Below, one piece after another: positions 1 through 8,620 of a DNA stretch of 14,865 nt (position 1 is the first letter of the stretch; every line of letters begins with the position of its first letter). Below the pieces are notes generated by a model, which made no database searches, had not been told where the DNA came from, and saw only the letters and a program-made list of their open reading frames with translations. The DNA comes from Zygnema cylindricum (Eukaryota > Streptophyta > Zygnematophyceae > Zygnematales > Zygnemataceae): positions 449,080 through 463,944 of the forward strand of contig JBBHKE010000059.1 of NCBI GenBank assembly GCA_037447655.1, written 5' to 3'. Position numbers and translations under genes: made by a program.

Positions 1-732
1 GACTAAGGTAGGAAGAACCTTGAGAGGTTGACCCGGGACATTGATATTAAAATTGGGGGGATAGTATTTTTGAATGCAATGCTGTACCTTGTGGAAAGGA
101 AGAAGTGCAGCCTGAATGTCTGTAGGAGGAGGACGAACTGACAAGTTGGCCTCACGGAGTCGACCAATATCGATGAGGTGCGTCCATTTGGAGCGAACTT
201 GGTGTGCTAGTGAACCATGGCGAGCAACGTTAATAATAAGAGGTGGACCAATTAATTGTTCGATCCATTGATAATTAGTCAAGACCGTAGGTCTTAGATC
301 ATTATAGGTTGTGACATTTTCCAAGATATACCCCGTAAGATGATCTATAGTTTGAAAAAAATACAGGATGCGAACCAATTCAAAAAACAATTTGGTGGGT
401 GGATCGGCTAATCCAAGACCTTTTTCCGGCCCGAGACATTCCCTGGCACTCCCATCCGTCAAAAACTAGATCGATTAGACCAACTTCTACTAAGTGATGG
501 TTGCCCACAATCCGAATGTCTATTGTGGGTGGGCAGTATGCATATGCTCGTATACAGATTTTGGTAACAAATGCGGGTATTGGGAATGCAATAGATTACA
601 ATGATGTAATTGTGTTTTCCGTGCTATCAGATCAATCTCAACCGAATAATAAAATCGGATTAACAATCCATTCCGCAAACATGCAAGGAGGGAAGTGCCT
701 ATTATAGGGAATAGGTCTATAATCACCAATCC
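1..732 (-). pseudogene. Cytosine-C5 DNA methyltransferase domain of a retroelement polyprotein (partial, frameshifted)
   Basis: C5 methyltransferases move a methyl group from S-adenosylmethionine to cytosine C5 in DNA. The motifs appear in order on the minus strand. The motif I region DLFPIIGTSL is at 688-717; the usual FxGxG is degenerate. An acidic SAM-ribose motif YSVEID is at 631-648. Motif IV GWECQG has the catalytic Cys codon at 446-448. The motif VI triad ENV is at 313-321. HQVRSKW at 184-204 sits where the RxR motif (VIII) is expected. The segment ending PLKVLPTLV runs off the window. The frame changes near 525-540 (just before a TAG at 520) and returns in an A5 run near 420-426. The middle piece with the catalytic Cys is therefore in another frame and the copy cannot be translated whole. 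Family identity is strong from motif order; activity is excluded for this copy. Confidence 0.82.
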
Positions 733-1959
733 ATTTCGATTTGGTTTCAATTGGACCGAATTACAATTAATGGGAAAAAACCCCGAATAGTCTGTAGGAA
801 CTAGAATTGGAGGAGAGACCGGAGAAAGTGGAATTGACAAGGTTTGGTTATAGATAGGGTCAAATTCCCTCGCATCTATAAGAAAACTTGGGTCACCGAA
901 AATTTCTGGAAAGTAAGAACTATCGGGTAGAATTTCTTTTGTTGACAATACATGAAATATTTCGGCCTGCACCGAATTCCCTGAAAACACAGGTATGGAT
1001 GTTGCCGAATTGGCCATAACACGCAGGGGCTTCCTAGCGGAAATTAGCGGAATGCAGATTTTGCGCTCTGGGAAGTTAGTGCGTCTATAAGAAAATGTCT
1101 GATCATGAATGTCAACTCCACCCACTATCGGAAATATAATTTCTTGTCCCACTAGGCATTCATAGTCACTACATTCAGTGACCAGAGCGTGAACCGAGAT
1201 CTCAGCAAAGTCTGTGGCCGTTCTGTTCTAGAACCTGAAAACGAGCGGTTCTTTAGTGATTATTAGGACTGGATTGGTTGTACCCGCTGATATTAACAAG
1301 CGAGTAGAAGTGGACTGAAGCTTGTCTGGAGTTAGACCAAGCTTGAGAGAAAAGCTAGAGCCTAATATCATCGGCTTTGCACCCGTATCCATGAGGGGCA
1401 AGGATGGAGCAATACCATTGATCAACAATGATCTCTTCCCGTTATCCAAAAAATTGATGTGAGGGTCGAGAGAATTTGGCTCCTCTACGAAAATAGGTTG
1501 AATAGCAGCAATATTTTTGTGCAACTGTAGTGGTTGTAAAGTAGCAGCTGCAGCTAAGCTATTGGAGGGAGAAGAGAGTTTTGGAGTGTTAGACATCATA
1601 GTGGGTAGAATGCACAAGCATTCTTTCACGCGATGTGCTTCATGTATAGTTGGATCCACTATGTTGAGAGCTTCAGTCGCGATGGCTGAAGCGGTTTCGA
1701 GCAAGGGAGGAGAAGTTTCTTTCGTAAATGACAACGAAATACGTGTGTTAGGAGTTTTACCGTTACGAATGTGATCGGTCGAACCTTTATCGAACATAGC
1801 TTCTCGTTGTTGGGCGGTGGAATCTCGTAAGATTTGACCTGCCAACGTGGGCATGTGTACAACGCTGCGAACCATGCTTGTAAATTGTGGATTCATTTGA
1901 GTCATGAAGGTTGCGAATTGTTCTTTCATCATAGCTGCCATTTGCTCCTGCATTTCCAA
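733..1959 (-). pseudogene. Retroelement aspartic protease and linker to the methyltransferase domain
   Basis: One minus-strand frame runs through 520-1959 with a single in-frame TAG at 1228-1230. The protease would cleave the Gag-Pol polyprotein. Its active-site loop reads MDTGA (catalytic Asp codon 1387-1389), followed by a hydrophobic stretch (PMILG) and a Leu/Ile-rich fold. After the stop the same frame goes on with DYECLVGQEIIF, matching the late protease strand in which a Leu-hydrophobic-Gly follows a Tyr-Asp. Upstream (1700-1959) is a Met/Gln-rich, charged segment that also stays open in frame up to about 2040. Residues from about 1020 down to 733 are a Pro/Ser-rich linker leading straight into methyltransferase motif I. 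The start at 1959 is a TTG and is not a real initiator, because the frame is part of a longer polyprotein. Confidence 0.75.
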
Positions 1960-2039
1960 ACGCTCTCTCTCTCTTCGGGATACCTTAGGTGGAGTGGTGT
2001 CCTTCTCTAGTTCTTTAACCGTTGAACCGGTTTTGCGGA

Positions 2040-3090
2040 TCGAGCAGGAATGCCACCACTCTTAATTTGGTTATGATATGAAAATTCCGGGTTCTTTATA
2101 TAACAACGTTGGACATAATGTCCTGTTTGCTTGCAATGTGTACAAGTAGCAGTTTAGTCTGGACACATTCCGGCATCATGCCCCGTCTTCCCACATCGAA
2201 AACATAATCGGTTTCCGGGAGAAACAGGTGGGGTTCCCATGGCTAAGATTTTAGGAGGTCGGTTGTTAGGACAAGGATTGTTCCATGGTGGAACAATCGG
2301 TTCTTTTCGGACCGCTTTAGGATGGTTAAGGGCTTCCCACCAACAATTATACATTTTGTATTCCACAGCATGCTGGGCGGTTTGGTCGAAAGTGAACTTC
2401 AAGCCGTAGGTTTGAGTCAGGTGACTTTGGATAAATTTCTTAGACTGACTCGGAAAATGTCCTACAAATTTTTAGACTGCTTCAGCATCCGACATTAAGT
2501 CCGACAATGCTTCACGAAGAGCTTCCATACGAGCACGCATAGTAAGGGCGGTCTCTCTTGACTTCCGTTCGACGTTCATTAACTCACGAACTTGGACAGG
2601 GTTTTGCATACCGTATTCCACTGGTAAAATTTCAAACATGATCGAGAGCGGATCCAGTATAGTGATCGTCATCGGTGGTCGTGTAGGGATTCGAGCACGT
2701 CGGCTATAGCAAACTGTTGCGGTATTTCCTCAACTGCTGTTGTAATAACATCGCTGTTGAGATCAAGGACTTCTGGGATAGCCGGATGGTAGGTAATTTC
2801 TGGTTTTCATTTAATAACAAGACTCCTAGCGAAAGCCGAAAAAAAATTATGTCATCGCAAGTACGGAATCATACTTGCGAGAATAAAGAGTAAGGGCTGA
2901 CCCGCGAAGGTAACGACCTAAAAGAGAGAAACCGACCCGTAGGTCAAACCGATCTTGGTACCGAAATGCAAGATCACGCATTTCAATATCAAATAGCATT
3001 CGAAAATGTGATAAAGTCATGGTGTTCTTCGTTCTTGAAAAACATAAATGAAAGCGACCCCCTCTCTCGGATGTGGAAGCCATTTCCAAT
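2040..3090 (-). pseudogene. Retrotransposon Gag with two CCHC zinc knuckles (broken)
   Basis: Gag forms the virus-like particle and binds the element RNA. The N-terminal part (2847-3089) contains a capsid-like helical segment with RYLRGSALTLY, the pattern (L-x-G-x-A-x-x-x-Y) usual in retrotransposon gag domains. The C-terminal part has two nucleocapsid knuckles: CFRCGKTGHDAGMC at 2163-2204 and CTHCKQTGHYVQRC at 2103-2144. Both match CX2CX4HX4C exactly. A TAA at 2154-2156 separates the two knuckles and another TAA at 2472-2474 cuts the middle. The stretch around 2680-2790 reads in a different frame (DVITTAVEEIPQQ), so it carries compensating indels. A further frame change near 2035-2060 joins it to the protease frame. 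The initiator is uncertain: an ATG at about 3083 is plausible, but the frame is open further up. Confidence 0.8.
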
Positions 3091-3110
3091 AATGAAATGA
3101 TCGGGGATAA

Positions 3111-4030
3111 TAAAGAATTTTTAATTTGTGGAAACCAAAAAGATAATGAATTGGACTCCGACCCGTCAAGGGAATCGTGGTCCGATTCTTCCTCGAAAAA
3201 TGTAAATGATTGATGATAAAGAAGATACTGAGGTGAGAGAAGACCGAACCGAAAGGGAAATTTGACCTGAGATATTCGGGAAAAAATGGTTCAAAAGACT
3301 AGGTAAATCTAATGGTCCTGATTCTATGGGCCTAAACTGGGCCGACGATCGGGTGGTTCCGAAAGGATAACCGAGATTATCCCAAAGGGTAAGCATAAAA
3401 ATGATAAAACCAAATGACAATCGGATGACAAAACTGATCTATACGAGGTGCTTCAAATCCCTGACCACACCACTCACTCGTCCAATCAGCCAATCAATCT
3501 CTAACAGGGCCTTGATGGCTAGATCTATGAGGAAGCCGTATTACCAAAACCTTCTACCCTGCAAACAAGGGGACAAGGCCGAAGGGCCAGATTTATAAAG
3601 GCAAATAACTTACTATCCAAGCACTCACAAGTGCAGATCTAAAGCGGCACAATCCACAAAGGAGCTAACCAATGCCTCCAACGGCCAAATCTATGGAAGA
3701 AATCCCACACCGGGTAAATCAAACTCAGCCAAAGCCACTCAAGGCGAGATAACAAGCATGAAAAGCTGGACAAATGCGATGCTCAATACAAGTGGATTAA
3801 CACTAATCCACTCTAAACACAATCCCTTTATACGATCAACCTACTACCTTAGCACGCGCCTGTACCCGCAAGGCATCGTGATACTTACATAACACTTTTA
3901 GCAATCTGGTGATTGCAAAGGGTGAACTGCAGTTGTTCGCTACAACCGAAGTTTTGCAGAGCTCCCAAAAACGGATCCGCTCCACTAACTCCTCTATTTG
4001 GTGAATTATGTCACAAGGTGAGCACACGAT
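3111..4030. other. Unassigned stretch upstream of the gypsy Gag
   Basis: No recognised gene. As it lies 5' of a minus-strand Gag it could hold the element's leader and 5' LTR, but I could not find a TG...CA boundary or a tRNA primer site. It contains a 63-codon minus-strand frame (3836-4027) rich in Leu, Cys and charged residues that I do not recognise, and a short hairpin at 3791-3812. The base mix is less AT-rich than the DNA after 4030, which hints at a change of unit near 4030. Confidence 0.4.
3791..3812. repeat. Perfect 9-bp inverted repeat (hairpin)
   Basis: AGTGGATTA, a 4-base loop (ACAC), then TAATCCACT. The arms are exact reverse complements. No T-run follows, so it is not a pol III or bacterial-type terminator. 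Function unknown. Confidence 0.6.
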
Positions 4031-5100
4031 GCCCCTTAGGTAAACAAAGATAAAGAGGATACAAAAACCAAATTCTTAAGTTAGTGTAGTATATTGTTGG
4101 CCAAAAAGTGACCAATAAGATAAAAACGTCAACCAATAAGCAAATGGTAAGTACAAATGTGAAGCTAGTTTTAGATTTTTGTAGAAATGTATCTATAAAT
4201 ACATATTTTTCATTTTTGAATATTTTTTTTTCTTTTTATTTTAACCAAAGAAAACTGAAACTGAAATAAAACAAACAAGCGAGAAAAGAAAAGAGACAAT
4301 TTTGAAGTGCAGGATTACTAAGCCGATGGATGACTACTAGGCCCCACGGTCTATTTATATTCCTTGCAAGAGTTATCTTTATCGAGAAAAATCTGAATTT
4401 ATACTTAAATAAAATGAATCAAAACATAAACAACAGAGAAATTTTTTATATAAACTGAAATTGACAACATGCCCAACACTTATGAGGTTTGAGATAACCA
4501 AACTCAAAAGATGCGCAAAAGCCAAATAGAAATAAATACACAATCAAAAGATATAAAAACAACAAACCAATAATCCAAACGTGCAACTTCCACACTAATT
4601 AAAGTTTATCCACAGCTGGGGAAAGAAGTTTGTGTCGTGAGAACGCGGTCAAAATCCACTCAAAAGGACGAGAGAAGTGAAGGGAAATCGTGTAGGTCTT
4701 GGCTGAAGCCGTATAGATTAATATGTAAGGCTTTACAAGATATTGATAATGTAATAGAAAACTAGACGCTTCACGCAAAGGCAGAAAATCGCCTATAAGC
4801 TATCCGGACAATTTTACAAATAAAAAGATGGCTATAGAAAATCCTCAATACTGAAAATAAATAATTCCTGCACTTGAATATTGTGTGCAGGAGATAATCT
4901 AAAAGAACTTAGTAACAAAAACTACGAATAGCGAAAACAAACCAATCATAGTACAGCGTGCTATATAAGTATTTGCGTCTAGTTTGGATTCAGCCAATAG
5001 GAGGCCAAAATCCTATGCCCTAGGTTACAGAATCTATAACCTACGGATTAAAACCCTTCCTATCTACATGTGAATGCGTGAACCTCCAAATGGTTCACGA
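4031..5100. other. AT-rich intergenic DNA without a gene
   Basis: No open frame of note on either strand. The stretch is poly-A/T rich, especially 4190-4300 and 4400-4600. The only structure I see is the 8-bp hairpin at 4866-4892. Confidence 0.6.
4866..4892. repeat. Perfect 8-bp inverted repeat (hairpin)
   Basis: TCCTGCAC and GTGCAGGA are exact reverse complements separated by 11 bases. The arm GTGCAGGA also occurs near 4308, in the same AT-rich tract. Confidence 0.55.
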
Positions 5101-5247
5101 CTTAAAATAGTCCAATCACGTCGTTTCGTCAGAACTGACAGTCGCTTTGTCTGTCACACGCGTCAACGGTCTAGATGTCACCTTTCGAAATTGTATATTT
5201 CCGCATCGACGATCAAGATGCTCCCTCGCGTGAAATGATTCAAAATT

Positions 5248-5409
5248 GTCGTCGGCCGGGATTTCGGGAAATGAAAGTAGGTACGGTAGGACCGAAGGTA
5301 CGGTCCAATTTGTAGTCGCGGGAATTCCGGGTAATGTAAGTCGTACGGTCAACGTAAAATAATCGAATCCACCAGCGGCGGAGATCGCGAAAGATATATA
5401 TTGTACGGT
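5248..5409 (+). repeat. Repeat block 1: three copies of a ~40-nt CpG-rich unit at 60-64-bp spacing
   Basis: Copies begin at 5248, 5312 and 5372. Each runs from a GTCGTCGG/GTAGTCGCGG-type start through a GGGAATTCCGGG-like core to TACGGT. Copies 2 and 3 align over 38 bases without gaps, and copy 1 has two extra bases. An additional TACGGTCC lies at 5300. The same unit recurs in the same orientation at 6187-6342, with the first two copies again exactly 64 bp apart. CpG-rich, spaced, short motifs of this kind are common in the subterminal regions of plant CACTA and hAT transposons, where transposase binds. That assignment is inference. A minus-strand frame (5116-5511) crosses the block and gives a repeated Pro-Glu/Gly-Ile-Pro-Ala peptide, but looks incidental. 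Confidence 0.6.
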
Positions 5410-5419
5410 AAGTTTATTT

Positions 5420-5480
5420 GTACCTGTTGTTCTGACACAATTACTGGCACTGAAGATGAAGAAGATGCAGCAGTAGTCAT
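5420..5480 (-). pseudogene. Short Gag-start-like remnant (MTTAASSSS...)
   Basis: On the minus strand an ATG at 5478-5480 begins a Thr/Ala/Ser-rich peptide, MTTAASSSSSVPVIVSEQQ, that then runs into repeat block 1. A similar start is found on the minus strand at 14592-14655 (MSTSTTTAAPPPVLVVVEQ), and the two DNA stretches share GTTGTTCT and GCAGCAGTAGT. Copia-type Gag proteins often begin with Ser/Thr/Ala followed by a Pro-Val segment, so a copia Gag N-terminus is a reasonable guess. It could also be chance in low-complexity DNA. Confidence 0.35.
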
Positions 5481-6186
5481 CGTAGAACAAATCAAGAGAG
5501 GAAGCTTCCACAAATACTGATGGCTGAACAGAAACTTTGACAGACTATAACTTTCAGAAAAACGCTCCAAACGTCATGAAAATTTGCCACAATGTATCTA
5601 ACATACAAAGGAACACACACACAAAATTTCAATTAATTCCGCTCACAAATCTGTGAGATATGTAGAAATGAAATTACATAAAACTGAGTGTACAGTTTTC
5701 ATATCATTTGTTCCTAAAAATCAAATTCACTAAGTCCTACTTTTATACACCGAAACTACACTAAGCTGTACGGAGGCATTCCAGCCGTACATCTAACATT
5801 CTATCACAAATATTTACACCGAAGTTAAGACAACGTAAAGTGATAATGATCTAGTCACGCCTCGTCACTATTTGTTGGCGGCGGCTGTCAACGGTCCGAT
5901 TAGAGGATTTGGCACCGTATAATTGACTTTACGAAGTCTAGTGGTCCTGCCGAATTTCCGTACGTCCACGGAGGACATACTCACGCATTCTCCCAAGTGA
6001 CGACACGTGTCCCAAGTGTGAATGAACCGTGAACTCCCAACTTCACTGTCACACTAATTTCGGTAAGTACTGAACCGAACTCAACCAAAAATAGCTTAAG
6101 TCCTGAACAACTCTCTCTCACAGCTAAGGCATAAAGAGGACTAAAGCTTTCTAAAAACAACAGTACCAACATAAATTCGAAAATGA
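5481..6186. other. Unassigned DNA between the two repeat blocks
   Basis: No recognised gene. It contains a perfect 7-bp inverted repeat (5767-5791) and several further CCGTA/TACGG words near 5890-5965 that resemble the repeat unit in both orientations. This suggests the interval belongs to the same element as the two blocks. Confidence 0.4.
5767..5791. repeat. Perfect 7-bp inverted repeat built on the TACGG word
   Basis: TGTACGG and CCGTACA are separated by 11 bases. The arm shares the GTACGG word with the flanking repeat blocks. Confidence 0.5.
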
Positions 6187-6342
6187 GTCGTCGGCGTAAA
6201 ATCCGGGAAAAATAATTAAATACGGTCGACGTTAAACGACACGATTCACTGTCGTTGGATTTCCTGGAAAGATTAAGTCGTACGGTACAAGTCGTCGCGG
6301 AAATCTCGGGAACTATATGTAGTACTTTACAACTCGTACGGT
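6187..6342 (+). repeat. Repeat block 2: further copies of the CpG-rich unit
   Basis: Copies begin at 6187, 6251 and 6291 and end in TACGGT at 6226, 6286 and 6342. Copy 1 aligns with copy 1 of the first block over 40 bases without gaps, and homology reaches a few bases upstream (ATTCRAAAAT). The third copy is longer and contains an extra GTAGTAC. Both blocks are in direct orientation about 940 bp apart, so they may be one duplicated segment or two ends of a single element. The LINE relic begins soon after. Confidence 0.6.
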
Positions 6343-7159
6343 CCAAGGACACCCAAAAAGAACCCAAATACAAATTAGTGTGGCGGCTGCCCGTCCTAAC
6401 ACCTAAATATAAACAATTAAAATGGCCGACGAGATGCGGCATGACACTGTTGATGGTGATTTGGTTCCCCTTTCCTTTGCCATAGGCACTCGGCAAAGCG
6501 ACCCACTTTGGGAATATTTTTTCGCCCTTGTTCATTATTAGGCCCATCGCGATTTTCGTTTTCCCTTGATTTTGACCTTCAGACGGATTTGTCCAATGTG
6601 GACGACCTTCCTAACATTTCTGATCCCTAGGTTGATTTCGCTTAAGGTGTTTCCCCCATTGCTCCTTTTACTTACTCGCACTTCCCTAGCAACCGTAGTG
6701 TTTGTCTTTTCTTTTCGCCTTTGATGATGGCTTTATAGACGTCTTCCACACTCTATTAGGTCATGGGGCTTTTTATTGAAGTTTAGGCCTCCGGCCCACC
6801 TTCAGGTTTCCTTTTAGGTTTCTCTGCTTACTTGTGTTAGCGGATTGGGTTTATTATCGAAGGCACGTGTTGCTCCCGCTGCTTATTTGAGAAGTTGGTG
6901 CGTCATTGCCTCCACTCGTCTCTCTCGTTTTTTGCCTAGGAATGCTCATGTTCTTGTTGCTATTGTCCCTTGTTTTCCAAAGTGCGTGTTTGCCTTCCAA
7001 TGCTTTTTTTAAATGCGTCATGATCTCTTCTTTATAGATACGTGGGTTCTTTCCACCCTTGTGACGATATTGGTAGCCCGGGTCCAGATATAAATTTCAG
7101 ATCATGTTCTCGGTGTGATTATTCCCAAGCTTCTCGTTCCCCTTCCCTTTAATTCTTCA

Positions 7160-7770
7160 CGTGCATGCTGTCTCTCTTATGATGGGCTTCGTTCCAGTGC
7201 TTGGCTATTCGATCCTCCTATTTAATCCACCATATGTCTCAAGCGTGCTTAATTCACGATTGCCCTCGGCTTCAGCTTTGCCTTCCTCATCTCTCTTTAC
7301 TTGTCTTGTTCGCTTGTATGACCGTGTCTTTAAACCCGATGGCATCCATTTTTTTCATTGCTTCCACGAGGACGAGTTGATTCAAGTGCACAACACTATT
7401 TGTGACACCATTGCGACTGTCGCTTCTTAGGGGGGATATTTTGTTTGTCGAGAGATTTCTCGTATTTTTCCTTGGTGTTAAATTGACATTGTACCACTCC
7501 ATGGTGCACGTGGCTTGCATTCTTTTGGCAAACCTCAGATAGAGTCGTCGGTCAAGCGGCTTGACATGTTCCAATGGTCGCCCGTTACACGTCTAAGAAG
7601 TAGCATGATTATGCACCCTGAGATGTTGTGGACGACTTTATTTTGATGGCGGTCAACAATGTTACTTGTTTGTGTGTTCTTTTGGAGGAGTTTCTCCTTG
7701 CTTCTGGTCTGCGCTTGTTCGATCATTGGGTTGCTTGGAAGTCCTCATACTTCGGTCCTCACTTCTTTTT
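7160..7770 (+). pseudogene. LINE reverse transcriptase core (pseudogene)
   Basis: RT copies the LINE RNA into DNA at the target site. Two blocks of the palm domain can be read. At 7161-7300 the frame gives MMGFVPVLGYSILLF followed by YVSSVLNSRLPSA, matching the LINE pattern MGF-G-P ... SI ... V-S-x-x-L-N-G-x-L that precedes the RQGCPLSP box; that box is destroyed here. At 7622-7700 the frame reads DVVDDFILMAVNNV and then LLEEFLLASGLRL. This is the position of the F/Y-A-D-D catalytic box followed by the conserved L-x-x-F-x-x-x-S-G-L-x-x-N motif. Both catalytic Asp codons (7631-7636) survive, but Ala is replaced by Val and the N of the last motif is lost. The region between the blocks is frameshifted. 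Confidence 0.7.
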
Positions 7771-8134
7771 ATGGTCAACGTTTATCGCTGGGTTTATAAC
7801 ACGTCCAATCTTCTACCCTCTTTCGATTGGCTAATGCAGTTATGTACCATCAACGTGTTCTACAACTCCCTCAACGTGATATTTGGACTTGGGGGAACTT
7901 ACAAGGTTGTTTTTCGTAAGTCTTGAGGTATCTTGAGGTTAGGTAAGGTCATGCTGGTTTTTGCACAATTTTGTGTTTTTGGTTTAATGGTTGTTGCTTC
8001 TTTGGGTGTCTTTGTTTTACATGCCAATCTTTTGTTTTCGTATCTTTTGCCTTGCTTCCCCCCACATGTAGTTTTTTCAGTTTTGGCGTTGCCGCCCCTC
8101 TTTGGACTCAGATGGTTCATGATTGCGCTTTTTT

Positions 8135-8140
8135 AATAAA
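8135..8140 (+). terminator. Polyadenylation-type signal of the LINE
   Basis: AATAAA preceded by a T-run, 25 bases before the apparent 3' boundary of the LINE. In keeping with the 3' ends of plant LINEs; not testable here. Confidence 0.4.
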
Positions 8141-8164
8141 GTTGGCCTTGCCCCTAATTAGATA

Positions 8165-8620
8165 ATACATTCTATGCAAGTATGTAGGGAGAGGAGGAAT
8201 TTACTGGAAAAGCAAGATGGTAAACTATCTGAGTATTTAGTATTAGAATGTGAAAAGCAAAACTGAAACTGAAAAGAAAATATGAACGATCGACAAATAT
8301 ATGTTGAATCTATAGAATATATTTGAATTGAATGGCTGGTGGAATATTTACACATCCACGATCTCGGACTACACCCATTGTACATCCGAAAAATTTATTT
8401 ATGAAAAGTTTTCAAAACCTAACTATCGCCACTTATCCAAATTACACAAGGATTTCAAAAATTCACGCGAGCACACTCGTTGTTGAATTAAAAGCACAGA
8501 AAATGTACAACAATGTTGTAGCAAGCGAAAATCTACCAAAAAAAAACAAATAACCATGTACTCGTAATGTCAACCATGGCGCAAATTTGGTTCAATTATT
8601 ATGTATAAATAAATGGTAAA
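8165..8620. other. AT-rich stretch without a gene
   Basis: No recognised gene. It contains a perfect 15-base palindrome (TACAACA-A-TGTTGTA, 8506-8520) and otherwise nothing I can support. Confidence 0.5.

Larger units (their letters stand above)
1..3110 (-). mobile_element. 5' half of a Ty3/gypsy-type retrotransposon with a DNA methyltransferase domain
   Basis: A minus-strand polyprotein can be followed from about 3090 down to 1. Its order is Gag (about 2040-3090), aspartic protease (about 1030-1500), a linker, then a cytosine-C5 methyltransferase (1-732). It is cut by the window edge, so RT, RNase H, integrase and the 3' LTR would lie before position 1. No convincing LTR end or primer-binding site was found above 3110. 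I searched for complements of the common tRNA 3' ends without success. Single in-frame stops (1228, 2154, 2472) and a few frame changes break it, while long stretches stay open. The Gag-protease start fits Ty3/gypsy, but the superfamily is inferred because RT is not in view. Confidence 0.8.
6490..8160 (+). mobile_element. Decayed LINE (non-LTR retrotransposon), 5'-truncated
   Basis: A plus-strand relic identified by its RT blocks (7160-7770) and by its 3' end, which carries TTTTTTAATAAAG near 8131-8141 as in the 3' ends of many plant LINEs. From 6490 to about 6850 the frames give fragments such as PPSGFLLGF and FTYSHFPSNRS that are compatible with the end of an APE endonuclease and the linker to RT, but these are weak. 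Stops occur in every frame. The sequence is pyrimidine-rich on this strand throughout. No clear poly(A) tail or target-site duplication was found at the 3' end. Confidence 0.65.

Noticed and set aside
501-707. Plus-strand 68-codon open frame
   Set aside because: It lies antisense to the methyltransferase motifs and has no features of its own.
1517-1774. Plus-strand 85-codon open frame
   Set aside because: Shadow of the minus-strand protease-linker frame.
3166-3420. Minus-strand 84-codon frame upstream of Gag
   Set aside because: Hydrophobic but without a recognisable domain; probably leader or LTR DNA.
5116-5511. 131-codon minus-strand frame with repeated Pro-x-Ile-Pro-Ala peptides
   Set aside because: The peptide periodicity is produced by the DNA repeat; the frame starts outside the repeat and has no known domain.
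5981-6547. 188-codon minus-strand frame
   Set aside because: No domain recognised, crosses repeat block 2, and composition is not protein-like. Not annotated as a gene.
7899-8120. Minus-strand Lys/Thr-rich frame
   Set aside because: Antisense shadow of the pyrimidine-rich LINE 3' end.
4251-8285. Shared AAAACTGAAACTGAAA word at about 4250 and 8262
   Set aside because: Similarity does not extend beyond the low-complexity word; no shared element.
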